Of a stretch of 64,000 bases of DNA, positions 35,263 through 44,880 are shown one piece after another. A program made the translations under genes and the position numbers. Within the stretch, counting starts at the first letter, position 1, and every line of letters starts with the position of its first letter. The DNA is from Sphaerotilus sulfidivorans (lineage in GTDB: Bacteria > Pseudomonadota > Gammaproteobacteria > Burkholderiales > Burkholderiaceae_C): positions 1 through 64,000 of the forward strand of contig NZ_JACCPY010000017.1 in NCBI RefSeq assembly GCF_013426975.1, read 5' to 3'. The notes under the pieces are model-generated. The model was not told the origin of the DNA and did not search any database. It saw nothing but the letters and a program-made list of their open reading frames with translations.

Positions 35263-37242
35263 ATGACCTCTGCCGCTGATCCCGCGCCGCTGCGCGTGCT
35301 GTCCGTCATCCCGCCGATGACGCAGCTCAACACCCCGTACCCGTCCACCGCCTACCTGACCGGCTTCCTGCGCTCGCGCGGCTTCGATGCGGTGCAGGAG
35401 GATCTGGCGCTGGCGCTGGTGCTGCGCCTGCTCAGCCGCGAGGGCCTGCGCGAGATCCGCCGCCGCATCGAGGCGGCGCCGGCGCCGAAGCGCGGCCACA
35501 CGCCGCAGGTTGCGCACTTCCTGGCGGCCTTCGACGCCTACGAGGCGACGATCGAGCGGGTCATCGCCTTTCTGCAGGGGCGCGATCCCACGCTGGCGCA
35601 CCGCATCAACAGCCGCATGTTCCTGCCCGAGGGCGCGCGCTTCGCGCCGATCGACGCCTATGGCGACGACGACGGCGGCGATCCGCTGGCCTGGGCCTTC
35701 GGCGCTCTGGGCCTGCAGGACAAGGCGCGCCACCTGGCCACGCTCTACCTGAACGATCTGGCCGACGTGCTGAAGGAGGCGGTCGACCCGCGCTTCGAGT
35801 TCGTGCGCTACGCCGAGAAGCTCGCCACCAGCCAGCCCAGCTTCGACCCGCTGGCCGAGGCGCTGGCCGCGCCGCCCAACCTGATCGACGAGCTGCTGGC
35901 CGATCTGACCCGCGCCGCGCTGGCCCGCCACCAGCCGCGCCTGCTGCTGCTGTCGGTGCCGTTTCCGGGCGCGGTCTACGCGGCGCTGCGCATCGCCGAG
36001 GCCGCGCGGGCCTGGGCGGCCGAGCGGGTCGCGGCCGGCGGCGACTCGCTGTGCATCGCGCTGGGCGGCGGCTTCGTCAACACCGAGCTGCGCGAGCTGG
36101 CCGAGCCGCGCCTGTTCGACTACGTCGACGTCATCACGCTCGATGCCGGCGAGCGCCCGCTGCTGGCGCTGATCGATCACCTGCAGGGCCGGCGCTCGCG
36201 CGAGCGGCTGGTGCGCGCCTTCGTGCGCGAAGGCGAGGGCGACGCCGCGCGGGTGCGCTTCATCAGCTTTCCCGAGCCCGACATCGCCTTCGCCGAGGTC
36301 GGCACGCCGACCTGGGACGGGCTGCCGCTGCAGAAGTATCTGTCGCTGCTCGACATGCTCAACCCGATGAACCGGCTCTGGAGCGACGGGCGCTGGAACA
36401 AGCTCACCGTGGCGCATGGCTGCTACTGGAAGAAGTGTTCGTTCTGCGACGTCTCGCTGGACTACATCTCGCGCTATGAAGGGGCTTCGGCCACCGAGCT
36501 GGTCGACCGCATCGAGCGCATCGTCAATGAGACCGGCCAGACCGGCTTCCACTTCGTCGACGAGGCCGCGCCGCCGAAGGCGCTCAAGGCGCTGGCGCTG
36601 GAGCTGATCAAGCGCGGCGTGCAGATCTCGTGGTGGGGCAACATCCGCTTCGAGAAGACCTTCACGCCGGAGCTGGCCGAGCTGCTGGCCGAGAGCGGCT
36701 GCATCGCGATGTCGGGCGGGCTGGAGGTGGCCTCCGACCGGCTGCTGGCGCTGATGAAGAAGGGCGTGTCGGTCGAGCAGGTCGCGCGGGTGACCAAGGG
36801 CTTCAGCGACGCCGGCATCCTGGTGCACGCCTACCTGATGTACGGCTTCCCGACCCAGACGGTGCAGGACACGGTCGACGCGCTGGAATACGTGCGCCAG
36901 CTCTTCGAGCAGGGCTGCATCCAGAGCGGCTTCTTCCACCGCTTCGCCTGCACGGTGCATTCGCCGGTCGGCCTGAATCCCGAGGAATACGGCATCACGC
37001 TGCTGCCGCTGCCCGCCGGCGGCTTCGCGAAGAACGATGTGGGCTTTCATGACCCGACCGGCACCGACCACGACGCGCTGGGCCAGGGTCTCAAGAAGGC
37101 GCTCTACAACTACATGCACGGCATCGGCCTGGAGCAGGACGTGCGCGCCTGGTTCGAGCACCCGAAGCTGCGCGGCCGGGTGCCGAAGCCGACGGTGTCG
37201 CGGCAGCGCATCGCCAAGGCGCTGGCCACGCGAGGCGGGTGA
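35263..37242 (+). CDS. B12-binding-type radical SAM protein
   Basis: 659 residues. The N-terminus resembles a cobalamin-binding Rossmann region (LRVLSVIPPMTQLNTPYPST). The radical SAM cluster motif is HGCYWKKCSFCD (Cx4Cx2C spacing), a variant found in B12-radical SAM subfamilies with GC-W-KC-FC cores. HFVDEAAPP and ISWWGNIRFEK follow. The substrate is unknown and no biosynthetic partners lie beside it. Confidence 0.85.
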   Translation: MTSAADPAPLRVLSVIPPMTQLNTPYPSTAYLTGFLRSRGFDAVQEDLALALVLRLLSREGLREIRRRIEAAPAPKRGHTPQVAHFLAAFDAYEATIERVIAFLQGRDPTLAHRINSRMFLPEGARFAPIDAYGDDDGGDPLAWAFGALGLQDKARHLATLYLNDLADVLKEAVDPRFEFVRYAEKLATSQPSFDPLAEALAAPPNLIDELLADLTRAALARHQPRLLLLSVPFPGAVYAALRIAEAARAWAAERVAAGGDSLCIALGGGFVNTELRELAEPRLFDYVDVITLDAGERPLLALIDHLQGRRSRERLVRAFVREGEGDAARVRFISFPEPDIAFAEVGTPTWDGLPLQKYLSLLDMLNPMNRLWSDGRWNKLTVAHGCYWKKCSFCDVSLDYISRYEGASATELVDRIERIVNETGQTGFHFVDEAAPPKALKALALELIKRGVQISWWGNIRFEKTFTPELAELLAESGCIAMSGGLEVASDRLLALMKKGVSVEQVARVTKGFSDAGILVHAYLMYGFPTQTVQDTVDALEYVRQLFEQGCIQSGFFHRFACTVHSPVGLNPEEYGITLLPLPAGGFAKNDVGFHDPTGTDHDALGQGLKKALYNYMHGIGLEQDVRAWFEHPKLRGRVPKPTVSRQRIAKALATRGG

Positions 37243-37334
37243 CTCCGGGCCGCGGCCTTGTAGGACAACGCCGTTTCCGGATGCGACGCCGCCAGACTCG
37301 GGTCGAGAATGCGAAAACTCATGAATTTTTCCGC

Positions 37335-37733
37335 ATGCTGCCTGATCTGTCCCCACCGTCTTCTGCCGTGATTCCCGTCCGTCGTGTGCTGGTGGTCGAC
37401 GACCATGTCGATGCGGCCGAGCTGCTCGGCGAATGGCTGTTGCTCGAGGGTTTCGAGGTGCAGTGCACGCACGACGGTGCGCAGGCGCTGCAGTGCTGGG
37501 CGAGCTGGCCGGCCGATGCGGTGCTGATCGACTCGCGCCTGCCGGATCTGGCGGGCGGCGAGCTGGCACGGCGGCTGCGTGCGCTGCCGGGCGGTGCGCG
37601 GGCCCGGCTGATCGCGCTGTCGGGCGATGACCCGGAGCAGGTGGCGCGCACCGGGCCGTTCGATGCGTGTCTGGCCAAGCCGGCCGATCTGGCGCATCTG
37701 CTGGACCTGCTGCAAAGGACGCCTTCCCGATGA
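37335..37733 (+). CDS. single-domain response regulator (receiver only)
   Basis: 132 residues: a receiver domain with acidic pair VVDDH, phospho-acceptor VLIDSRLPD and conserved Lys in LAKPADL. There is no output domain. Its stop overlaps the next start (ATGA at 37730-37733), so it is coupled to the kinase-like protein. ATG 37335 is preferred to an upstream extension. Confidence 0.85.
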   Translation: MLPDLSPPSSAVIPVRRVLVVDDHVDAAELLGEWLLLEGFEVQCTHDGAQALQCWASWPADAVLIDSRLPDLAGGELARRLRALPGGARARLIALSGDDPEQVARTGPFDACLAKPADLAHLLDLLQRTPSR

Positions 37734-38467
37734 ACCGCACTGCCACTTCCCCTGCGATCGCCGCCGACTGGATGGCTGCCGGCGTGCGCCACGAGATCCT
37801 GATGCGGGTGCTGCCGACGCTACGCCATGACCTGCTCGGGCCGATCTCGGTGGCGCGCATGGAGCTGGCGGTGATGCGCCGGCGCCTGGAGCGGGCCGAT
37901 CTGGTGCCTCAGGACGGGCTGCGCCGGGTCCAGCAGCTCGATGCCCATCTGGTCGATCTGACCCGAGGGCTGCGCGAGCTGCGCCGCTGGGATCCGCTGG
38001 ACACCGAGCTCATGCCGGCCGGCTCGATCGTGCGGCTGGCGCTGGCGCTGATGGAGCAGCCGCTGCGACTGGCCGGCCTGGAGGTGGGCATGGAGGCCGG
38101 CTGCGAGGCCGGGCAGGGACCGGAGCTGCCGCTGGCGCCGCTGCTGCTGGGCACGCTGGCGCTGCTCTGCCATGCGCAGGACGGCCTCTCTCCGGGACAG
38201 CGGCTACGCCTGCATCTGGCGGCCGGCCCCGAGGGCGAGGCGCCGGTGCTGACCGTGCGCACCGAGCGCCAGTCCGAGACCGGGCCGGCCCCTGCCGCCA
38301 CGCTGATGCCCGGTCTGCCGGACCTGCCCGTGCCGGTGCGCGCCCGCCTCGATGCCGAGGCGGTGCGCCATCTGGCCGCATCGCTCGGGCTGCATGCGGT
38401 GCTTGACGACGAGCCCTGGCGGCTGCGCGTCGGTGACCTTGTCCCCGCAGCCCCTGGGCTGCCATGA
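37730..38467 (+). CDS. histidine-kinase-like (DHp plus degraded ATPase) protein
   Basis: 245 residues. LRHDLLGPISVARMELAVM resembles a dimerisation/His box, with a second long helix after it, but the C-terminal half lacks recognisable N and G boxes. It could be a phosphotransfer or phosphatase partner for the coupled receiver. Assignment by pattern and context only. Confidence 0.55.
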   Translation: MNRTATSPAIAADWMAAGVRHEILMRVLPTLRHDLLGPISVARMELAVMRRRLERADLVPQDGLRRVQQLDAHLVDLTRGLRELRRWDPLDTELMPAGSIVRLALALMEQPLRLAGLEVGMEAGCEAGQGPELPLAPLLLGTLALLCHAQDGLSPGQRLRLHLAAGPEGEAPVLTVRTERQSETGPAPAATLMPGLPDLPVPVRARLDAEAVRHLAASLGLHAVLDDEPWRLRVGDLVPAAPGLP

Positions 38468-38506
38468 TCCGGCCGCACAATCGGTCATTCCGTCTCGCAT
38501 CTGTCC

Positions 38507-39043
38507 ATGATGAAACCGATGAACCTGATGAATCCGATCCTGTCGACCCGTCCGGCGCGCTCCGCCCCCCGTCGTCCCTGGCTGCGGGCCTGCTCGGTGG
38601 CCGCTGGCGCGCTGCTGCTGGCGACCTCCGCCCGCGCCGAACTGCTCGGCGAGGTGTCCACCGTCTTCAAGCTGATCGGGCCGAACCACAAGATCATCGT
38701 CGAGGCCTATGACGACCCCAAGGTCGAGGGCGTGACCTGCTTCGTCTCGCGTGCCAAGACCGGCGGCATCACCGGCGCGGTTGGCCTGGCCACTGACAAG
38801 TCGGACGCCTCGATTGCCTGCCGCCAGGTCGGCGAGATCCGCATCAAGGAGGCGCTGCCCAAGCAGGAAGAGGTCTTCAGCGCCCGCCTGTCCATCCTGT
38901 TCAAGAGCCTGCAGATCGTGCGCATCGTCGACCCGAAGCGCCAGTCGCTGGTCTACATGACCTATTCCGACAAGCTGATCGAGGGTTCGCCGAAGAACAG
39001 CATCACCGCGGTGCCGGTGGGCAAGGCGATTCCGGTGAAGTGA
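38507..39043 (+). CDS. creA: CreA family periplasmic protein
   Basis: 178 residues. The signal peptide ends in ATSARA, followed by the CreA core: [42 protein letters not shown] and [12 protein letters not shown]. CreA is conserved but of unknown function. It converges with, and overlaps by 41 bases, the nucleotidase gene. Confidence 0.92.
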   Translation: MMKPMNLMNPILSTRPARSAPRRPWLRACSVAAGALLLATSARAELLGEVSTVFKLIGPNHKIIVEAYDDPKVEGVTCFVSRAKTGGITGAVGLATDKSDASIACRQVGEIRIKEALPKQEEVFSARLSILFKSLQIVRIVDPKRQSLVYMTYSDKLIEGSPKNSITAVPVGKAIPVK

Positions 39044-39974
39044 TCTGCGCGGCATCGGGCAGCAGCCGCCCGCCCGCATAGGGCACGATGCCCGCCGGCA
39101 CATGCCCGGAGGCCGGGCGCACATGGCTGTCCTGGTCGTCGAAGAACATCTGCGCGCCGAAGGCGGCCAGCACCGTCTCCTTCGGCGCGCCGCCCAGGAA
39201 GAAGGCCTCGTCGACATTCACGCCCCAGTCGCGCAGCGTGTGGATCACCCGGGCGTGCGCCGGGCTGCTGCGCGCGGTCACGATGGCGATGCGCACCGGG
39301 CAGGTGCCGGCGGCGAACTCGCGCTGCAGCGCCGACAGCCGCATCAGCAGCTTGGCGAAGGGCCCTTCGGCCATCGCGTCATGGCGGTGCAGCCGCTCGT
39401 GCGCGATGAAGGCCTCCAGCCCCTGCGTCTTGTAGATGCGCTCGGACTCGGGCGAGAACAGCACCGCGTCGCCGTCGAAGGCGATGCGGATCTGGCCGGC
39501 CGGCGCGCGGAAGTCCGCCGGCGGGTCGTAGAGCAGCGCCGCGGCCACGCCGTGGTCGATCGCCTCCTGCACGTCGCCGGGATTGCGCGACAGGAAAAGG
39601 TCGACATCGAAGGCCTTCAGGTAGCCCACCAGCGAGCGTGCGCCGCCGGTGAAGGCCGCGCGCTCGATCGCCAGGCCGTGCGCCTCGATCGCGTTGAAGG
39701 CGCGCAGGCCGGTGTCGGGCGAGTTGCGCGAGATCACCACCACCTCGATGCGCCGCGCCGGCAGCAGCGCGTTGAGCCCCAGCAGCGCCTGCACCAGCGG
39801 GAAGGCGGTGCCGGGGCGCAGCGGCTCGTCCTCATGCTCGCGCTGGTAGCAGGAGAAGGCCTCGACGCCCTGGGCGTCGAAGAGCCGGTTCTCGTGCTCC
39901 AGGTCGAAGAGGGCCCGCGAGGAGATGCCGATGACGAGCTTGTCGGTGAGCGAGTAAGGCATGGTGACGCGCAT
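39003..39974 (-). CDS. cytosolic 5'-nucleotidase (PF06189-type)
   Basis: 323 residues of the 5'-nucleotidase family that dephosphorylates nucleoside monophosphates. Visible signatures are [51 protein letters not shown] and, near the C-terminus, [31 protein letters not shown] 39974 is used; ATG 39962 is an alternative. Divergent from the PHB-depolymerase-like gene. Confidence 0.85.
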   Translation of the reverse strand: MRVTMPYSLTDKLVIGISSRALFDLEHENRLFDAQGVEAFSCYQREHEDEPLRPGTAFPLVQALLGLNALLPARRIEVVVISRNSPDTGLRAFNAIEAHGLAIERAAFTGGARSLVGYLKAFDVDLFLSRNPGDVQEAIDHGVAAALLYDPPADFRAPAGQIRIAFDGDAVLFSPESERIYKTQGLEAFIAHERLHRHDAMAEGPFAKLLMRLSALQREFAAGTCPVRIAIVTARSSPAHARVIHTLRDWGVNVDEAFFLGGAPKETVLAAFGAQMFFDDQDSHVRPASGHVPAGIVPYAGGRLLPDAAQITSPESPCPPAPR

Positions 39975-40044
39975 GATGCCATTGCACCTTCTTCGTGTAG
40001 GGTTCGATCCTGATTCTTGTGCAGTGCAACATCAGGGAGGTGCC

Positions 40045-41721
40045 ATGAGGCTGGAATCGAACATCGCGGCCGGACTGCTGGGCGTGATCGGCCTGGCGGG
40101 CCTGGGCAGCGCAACAACCGCTGTCGCGCAGGTCGTCGAGCCGGTGCAGGCGTCGCAGGCGCTGCAGAACTTGCCGAAGCTGCGCATCGACCTGAAGGAA
40201 ACCACCGTCTCGGGCATTTCATCGGGCGCCTACATGGCGGTGCAGATGGGCGTTGCCCGTTCCGGCGATGTGCGCGGCGTGGCCGCCACCGCCGGCGGGC
40301 CCTACATGTGCGCGACCGATGGCGATGTCGGCTCGGCGCTTGCGGCGGTGAGCCGCTGCATGCAGGGCGATCCGCTGGCCCAGCCTGCCGCGACCGAGCG
40401 CCTGGTCGATCCGTCCGATGGCCGCTTCACCTACGGCTTCCAGGGCAAGGCCCGGCGTGATGTCGAGCGCATGGCCAAGGCCGGCCGCATCGATCCGATC
40501 GCCAGCCTGCCACGCCAGGCGATCTGGATCTTTCATGGCTACAACGACGGCATCGTCAAGCTGCCGGTGTCGCAGGCGCTGGAGGGCTGGTACACCGGCC
40601 GCCATCCGGACGGCAGCCCCGCCTCGGGCATGGCGGCCAGGCTGCCCGCCAGCCAGGTCTTCCACAAGGATGATCTGAGTGCCGGGCACGCGCAGATCAG
40701 CTCGGCCTGCACCGGGGCGCTGTGCAATCCCTGCGAGCAGCAGGGCGGCTCCTTCATCAACAGCTGCCCGCTGCCCGAGGGACCGTATGACGCGGCCGGC
40801 TCGGCGCTGCAGATGTTCTACGGGCCGCTCGAGCGGGTCGAGCCGGCGCGGCTGACCGGGCGGCTGTTCAGCGTGCGCCAGACACCGTTCCTGAAGCTGA
40901 TCGACGGCCGCACCGCAGTGGGGGCGGCCGCCGACATCGCGATGGACGACGAGGCCTTTGTCTACCTGCCCCGCGACTGCGAGGCCGGCGGCACCGCCAC
41001 CTGCCGGCTGCACATCGCCTTTCACGGCTGCATGCAGAGCGCGGTCGACATCGCGAAGGTCACCGGTCAGCGCGACTACTTCGCCCGCCATGCCGGCCTG
41101 AACGAATGGGCCGACCGCAACCGCATCGTGGTGCTGTATCCGCAGGCCACGCCGACCCGGACGCTGCCCTACAACCCGATGGGCTGCTGGGACTGGTGGG
41201 GCTACAACGACGATGTGCCGGCGCGTGCGCTCTCCGGGAAGTGGCCCAGCGGCAGCTTCGCGTCCCGCCAGGGGGTGCAGATCGCCGCGGTCTGGCGCAT
41301 GGCCGAGCAGCTGGCCGATGCGCGGCTGGGCGGCAGTCTGGCCCGTGCGGGCGAGATCGCCGCCAGCGAGCGGCCGGCGCCGATGCTGCTGGACCGCAGC
41401 GCCACGCAGGTGCTGCTGCGCTGGGCCCCGGTGGCGGGCGCCCAGGCCTACAAGGTCAGCCGCAGCAGCGGCAGCAACGCCGGCGGCAGCGTGACGGTGC
41501 AGCAGAGCACGCAGCCCTTCTTCGTCGACCGGGGCCTGACACCGCAGAAGATCTATCGCTACACCGTCAGCGCGGTGCTGGCGGGCCGGGACGGCCCGGT
41601 CTCCGCGCCGGTGCAGGCGGTCACCGGGCCGCTGCCACCGCCCTGCGATCCCTATTTCTCGCTGACGCAGAACCGGGTGGTCGACCGCAGCAACCGGTCG
41701 ACCGATCGCACCTGCCGCTGA
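40045..41721 (+). CDS. secreted PHB-depolymerase-like esterase with fibronectin III domain
   Basis: 558 residues. The signal peptide (LLGVIGLAGLGSATTAVA) is followed by an alpha/beta-hydrolase with the nucleophile motif SGISSGAYMA (GxSxG), a HGYND acid region and a late FHGCMQS motif. The C-terminal ~110 residues form a fibronectin-III-like domain (VLLRWAPVAGAQAYKVSR). The family degrades short-chain polyhydroxyalkanoates or related polyesters outside the cytoplasm. AGGGAGG lies 6 bases before the ATG. Confidence 0.85.
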   Translation: MRLESNIAAGLLGVIGLAGLGSATTAVAQVVEPVQASQALQNLPKLRIDLKETTVSGISSGAYMAVQMGVARSGDVRGVAATAGGPYMCATDGDVGSALAAVSRCMQGDPLAQPAATERLVDPSDGRFTYGFQGKARRDVERMAKAGRIDPIASLPRQAIWIFHGYNDGIVKLPVSQALEGWYTGRHPDGSPASGMAARLPASQVFHKDDLSAGHAQISSACTGALCNPCEQQGGSFINSCPLPEGPYDAAGSALQMFYGPLERVEPARLTGRLFSVRQTPFLKLIDGRTAVGAAADIAMDDEAFVYLPRDCEAGGTATCRLHIAFHGCMQSAVDIAKVTGQRDYFARHAGLNEWADRNRIVVLYPQATPTRTLPYNPMGCWDWWGYNDDVPARALSGKWPSGSFASRQGVQIAAVWRMAEQLADARLGGSLARAGEIAASERPAPMLLDRSATQVLLRWAPVAGAQAYKVSRSSGSNAGGSVTVQQSTQPFFVDRGLTPQKIYRYTVSAVLAGRDGPVSAPVQAVTGPLPPPCDPYFSLTQNRVVDRSNRSTDRTCR

Positions 41722-41733
41722 GCGGCGCGGGCC

Positions 41734-43971
41734 TCAGCGGCGGCGGCCGCCACCGCCGGGGCCGCCGCGCTTCTGCCACAGCGGCCGCTTGGCCTTGAGC
41801 GCGCGCTCGATGCCGTCGTTCAGGCGCGAGCGCAGGTCCATCACCTCGTCGACCTCGCCGTAGACGCCGGGGAAGCGCAGGTCCAGCCACAGCCACAGCG
41901 TGCAGGTGCGCAGCGCCTGCTCCATGCGCTCGAGGCGGCTGTTCTCGTCGGTGTCGTTCAGGAACCAGGCCGGGCCGGCCTGGCCGCTGCGGGCGTGGTG
42001 CGCGACCCATTCCAGGAACTGCGCCACCTGGCCGGCGGTGCGGGTGTCGACCGGTGCCTGCGCGTAGGTGAAGCGCTGGCGCAGCGGCAGCTTGGCCGCG
42101 ACGCGGTCGATCTCGCCGGCCAGCTCCAGCATCTGCTCCAGCTCGGCTACCGCGAAATGCGAGTTGTCGAGCTGCAGCTGCTCGACGAACACCCTCAGCA
42201 CCTCGGCCAGGCTGTTCTTGCCCAGGCGCTCGGCGATGGTCTCGATGTGCCACCAGTTCGGCGCCACCGGCGCCTTGAAGTGGCGCGGCGCCTTGGGCGC
42301 GCGCGGCATCAGCAGGCGCAGCTGCTTGAGCGCGCTCGGCTCGGCCTCCTTGAGCACGCCGGCGAAGCCTTCCTCGTGGATGCCGAAGCGCCCGGCACGG
42401 CCGGCGATCTGGTGCACCTCGGACTCGGTCAGCGAGCGGTCGCCCTGGCCGTCGAACTTGGTCAGCGTGCTGAACAGCACCCGGCGCACCGGCAGGTTCA
42501 GGCCCATGCCGATCGCGTCGGTGGCGATCAGGATGTGCGACTCGCCCTGTGCGAAGCGCTCGGCCTCGCGCCGGCGCACCTCAGGCGGCAGCGCGCCATA
42601 GATCACCGACACCGGCGTGCCGTCGGCCGAGGCCTGGTCGCGCAGCATCAGCACGTCGCGGCGGCTGAAGGCCACCACCGCATCGCCCTTCTTCAGCGCA
42701 TGCAGCGACACCGGCGCGGGCAGCAGCTCGACATGCTGCTTGCGCTCGAAGCGGCGCACCGTGACCTGCTCGCCGCACAGGCCCAGCAGGTTGCGCAGCG
42801 CCTCCACCGCATAGTCCGAGCAGATGATCAGCAGCTCCTTGGCCGGCACGCCGACGATGGCCTGCGTCCAGGCCCAGCCGCGGCTGGGGTCGAAGATCAT
42901 CTGCGCCTCGTCGATCACCGCCACCTCGATCGGCGTGTTGGTGTCGACCATCTCGATGGTGCTGGAAATGACGCGCGCGTCCGGCGCCGGCACGTTCTCC
43001 TCGCCGGTGCGCAGCGAGCAGGGCACGCCGCGCCCGGCCAGCCGGTCGCGGCCCTCCAGCGCGAGCAGGCGCAGCGGCGCCAGATAGGCGCCCTTTTCGG
43101 CCTGCGCCAGGCGCTCGAAGGCCTGGTAGGTCTTGCCGCTGTTGGGCGGGCCGACGAAGAGCGTGACCTGGCGCTGCAGGCGCCGCGCCGCGCCGAAGCT
43201 GTCGGGATAGCCCTGGAAGGCCAGCTCGTCGTTCAGGTCCTCGAGCGTGTCCTGCTCGTGCACGCGGTGCACCCAGCGCTCGAAGGCGCGCTGGCAGGCG
43301 GCGATCAGCGTCTCGGCGGCCTGCGGCTGCGCGCACTCGGCCTGCAGCGCCGGCTCCAGCGAGCCGAGCTGGTCGTCGGCGAAGGCCTGCGCGCGCTCGA
43401 CCAGCGCATCGAGCTGCGCGGTCAGCTCGGCCGCCTGCGGGTGGCCGGGCAGCGCGGAGAGCGCACGCACCAGCGCCGGGCGGTCGCCGGTGCGGAAGAA
43501 GTCCCAGACCGCTGCAGCCGGCACCGCCTGGCCGTAGGCGACCGTCAGCCGCATGTCGGCCGAGGGCAGCTCCAGGCCCTGGCGCGCCTCGCGCTCCCAG
43601 GCGCCGAGCCGGCGGTTCACGCCCAGGCCGTCGAGCACCGCGGCGCGCTCGGTCATCAGCGGACGGATCGTCTGGCCGCTGCCCACCGCGTCGAGGTGGC
43701 GCAGCGCCTCCTCGATCAGCGCCGGATCGATCCAGCGGCTCGGGCGCTGGCCGGCGGCGCCGCGCTGCAGCAGGATCAGGCCGAGGCGGTCCATCTCCGC
43801 CTCGGGCTCGGGCGTGCCTTCTTCCAGCATGTCGGCCGGGCGCACCACCTGCGGCAGCACATAGCCGGCCAGGCGGATGCGGTCGAGGGCCAGCGGGTCG
43901 ATGTGGGCGGGAATGCGCGCGGCATGGCGCGGATGGGGCAGCGGGCGAGGTGTTGTTGTTGTCGTGGCCAT
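41734..43971 (-). CDS. SUV3-like DExH RNA helicase
   Basis: 745 residues. Walker A GPPNSGKTYQA, motif II VIDEAQMIFD and motif VI HQIAGRAGRFG match the SUV3 group, known from mitochondrial RNA degradosomes and found in some bacteria. The N-terminal ~270 residues are variable. The C-terminus is a Gly/Arg-rich tail (KRGGPGGGGRRR), suggesting RNA binding. Likely role: RNA unwinding during turnover. Confidence 0.87.
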   Translation of the reverse strand: MATTTTTPRPLPHPRHAARIPAHIDPLALDRIRLAGYVLPQVVRPADMLEEGTPEPEAEMDRLGLILLQRGAAGQRPSRWIDPALIEEALRHLDAVGSGQTIRPLMTERAAVLDGLGVNRRLGAWEREARQGLELPSADMRLTVAYGQAVPAAAVWDFFRTGDRPALVRALSALPGHPQAAELTAQLDALVERAQAFADDQLGSLEPALQAECAQPQAAETLIAACQRAFERWVHRVHEQDTLEDLNDELAFQGYPDSFGAARRLQRQVTLFVGPPNSGKTYQAFERLAQAEKGAYLAPLRLLALEGRDRLAGRGVPCSLRTGEENVPAPDARVISSTIEMVDTNTPIEVAVIDEAQMIFDPSRGWAWTQAIVGVPAKELLIICSDYAVEALRNLLGLCGEQVTVRRFERKQHVELLPAPVSLHALKKGDAVVAFSRRDVLMLRDQASADGTPVSVIYGALPPEVRRREAERFAQGESHILIATDAIGMGLNLPVRRVLFSTLTKFDGQGDRSLTESEVHQIAGRAGRFGIHEEGFAGVLKEAEPSALKQLRLLMPRAPKAPRHFKAPVAPNWWHIETIAERLGKNSLAEVLRVFVEQLQLDNSHFAVAELEQMLELAGEIDRVAAKLPLRQRFTYAQAPVDTRTAGQVAQFLEWVAHHARSGQAGPAWFLNDTDENSRLERMEQALRTCTLWLWLDLRFPGVYGEVDEVMDLRSRLNDGIERALKAKRPLWQKRGGPGGGGRRR

Positions 43972-44035
43972 GAGGATTCCGGAACGGTCAGGGCCCGAAC
44001 TCTAACCGCTTGCCCCGGGCTCGATAATCCGATTC

Positions 44036-44728
44036 ATGCCCGTCCGTCCTGCCACCCCTCCTGCCACCCTTCCTGTCGCTTGTCCCGCCTCCTGCCCGGC
44101 GGCCTGCGCGCAGCCGCTGCTGCACCTCGACGCGCTGTGCTGGTCCGCGCCGTTTCCGGGCGCGCTGATCCTGTTCGACCGACTGACGCTGCAGGCCGGC
44201 GCCGGCGTGCTCGGCGTGATCGGCGACGAGGGCCGCGGCAAGAGCGCGCTGCTGCGGCTGATCGCCGGCGAGCTGCGCCCGGACGCGGGCAGCATCCTGA
44301 TCGGCGCCCCGGCCGATCCGGTGGCGCCGCGCCAGCGGCTGTTCTGGTGCGATCCGCAGTCCGATCGCCATGACGGGCTTGTCGCGCGCGACTATCTGGC
44401 GATGCAGCGCCAGGGCCGACCCGGCTGGAGCGAGGCGGCGCTGGCCGCGCAGCTCGAGGGCTTCGCGCTGCACGAGCATCTGGACAAGCGCCTGGAGATG
44501 CTCTCCACCGGCACCCGGCGCAAGCTGCGGCTGGCCGCCGCGCTGGCCTCGGGCGCGACGCTGGTGCTGCTCGACGATCCTGGCGCGGCACTGGACGCGC
44601 GCTCGCAGCGCCATCTCGCCGAGGCGCTGCGCCAGCACCACGACGCGCCGGCCGGGCGGCTGATCGTCGTCACCGGCCATGACGACCGGCTGATGCCGGC
44701 CGTGGCGCCCCGACTGTCGCTGGACTGA
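44036..44728 (+). CDS. orphan ABC-type ATPase
   Basis: 230 residues. Walker A is atypical (GDEGRGKSALLRLIAGEL), the signature is LSTGTRRKLRLAAAL, and Walker B is LVLLDDPGAAL, where the usual catalytic Glu is replaced by Asp; the switch His is in VTGHDD. No permease is adjacent. The Glu-to-Asp change may slow hydrolysis. Transport target unknown. Confidence 0.8.
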   Translation: MPVRPATPPATLPVACPASCPAACAQPLLHLDALCWSAPFPGALILFDRLTLQAGAGVLGVIGDEGRGKSALLRLIAGELRPDAGSILIGAPADPVAPRQRLFWCDPQSDRHDGLVARDYLAMQRQGRPGWSEAALAAQLEGFALHEHLDKRLEMLSTGTRRKLRLAAALASGATLVLLDDPGAALDARSQRHLAEALRQHHDAPAGRLIVVTGHDDRLMPAVAPRLSLD

Positions 44729-44880
44729 CATCCGACCCGCTCCCGACCTCTGTCGACCTCAATCTCGTCCCGGGCCCGCCGATACAGGATGAGTTTTGCG
44801 CATTCCGTTCTCATCTGTCGCGGGGGGCGGCAGAGAGCGACGGACGGCATGGGGCCGTCGTGGCCCGGGGAGTCTTGCCA

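Noticed and set aside
33667-37860. About 1400-codon open frame on the minus strand
   Set aside because: Shadow of the GAF kinase, radical SAM and receiver genes; no recognisable domain.
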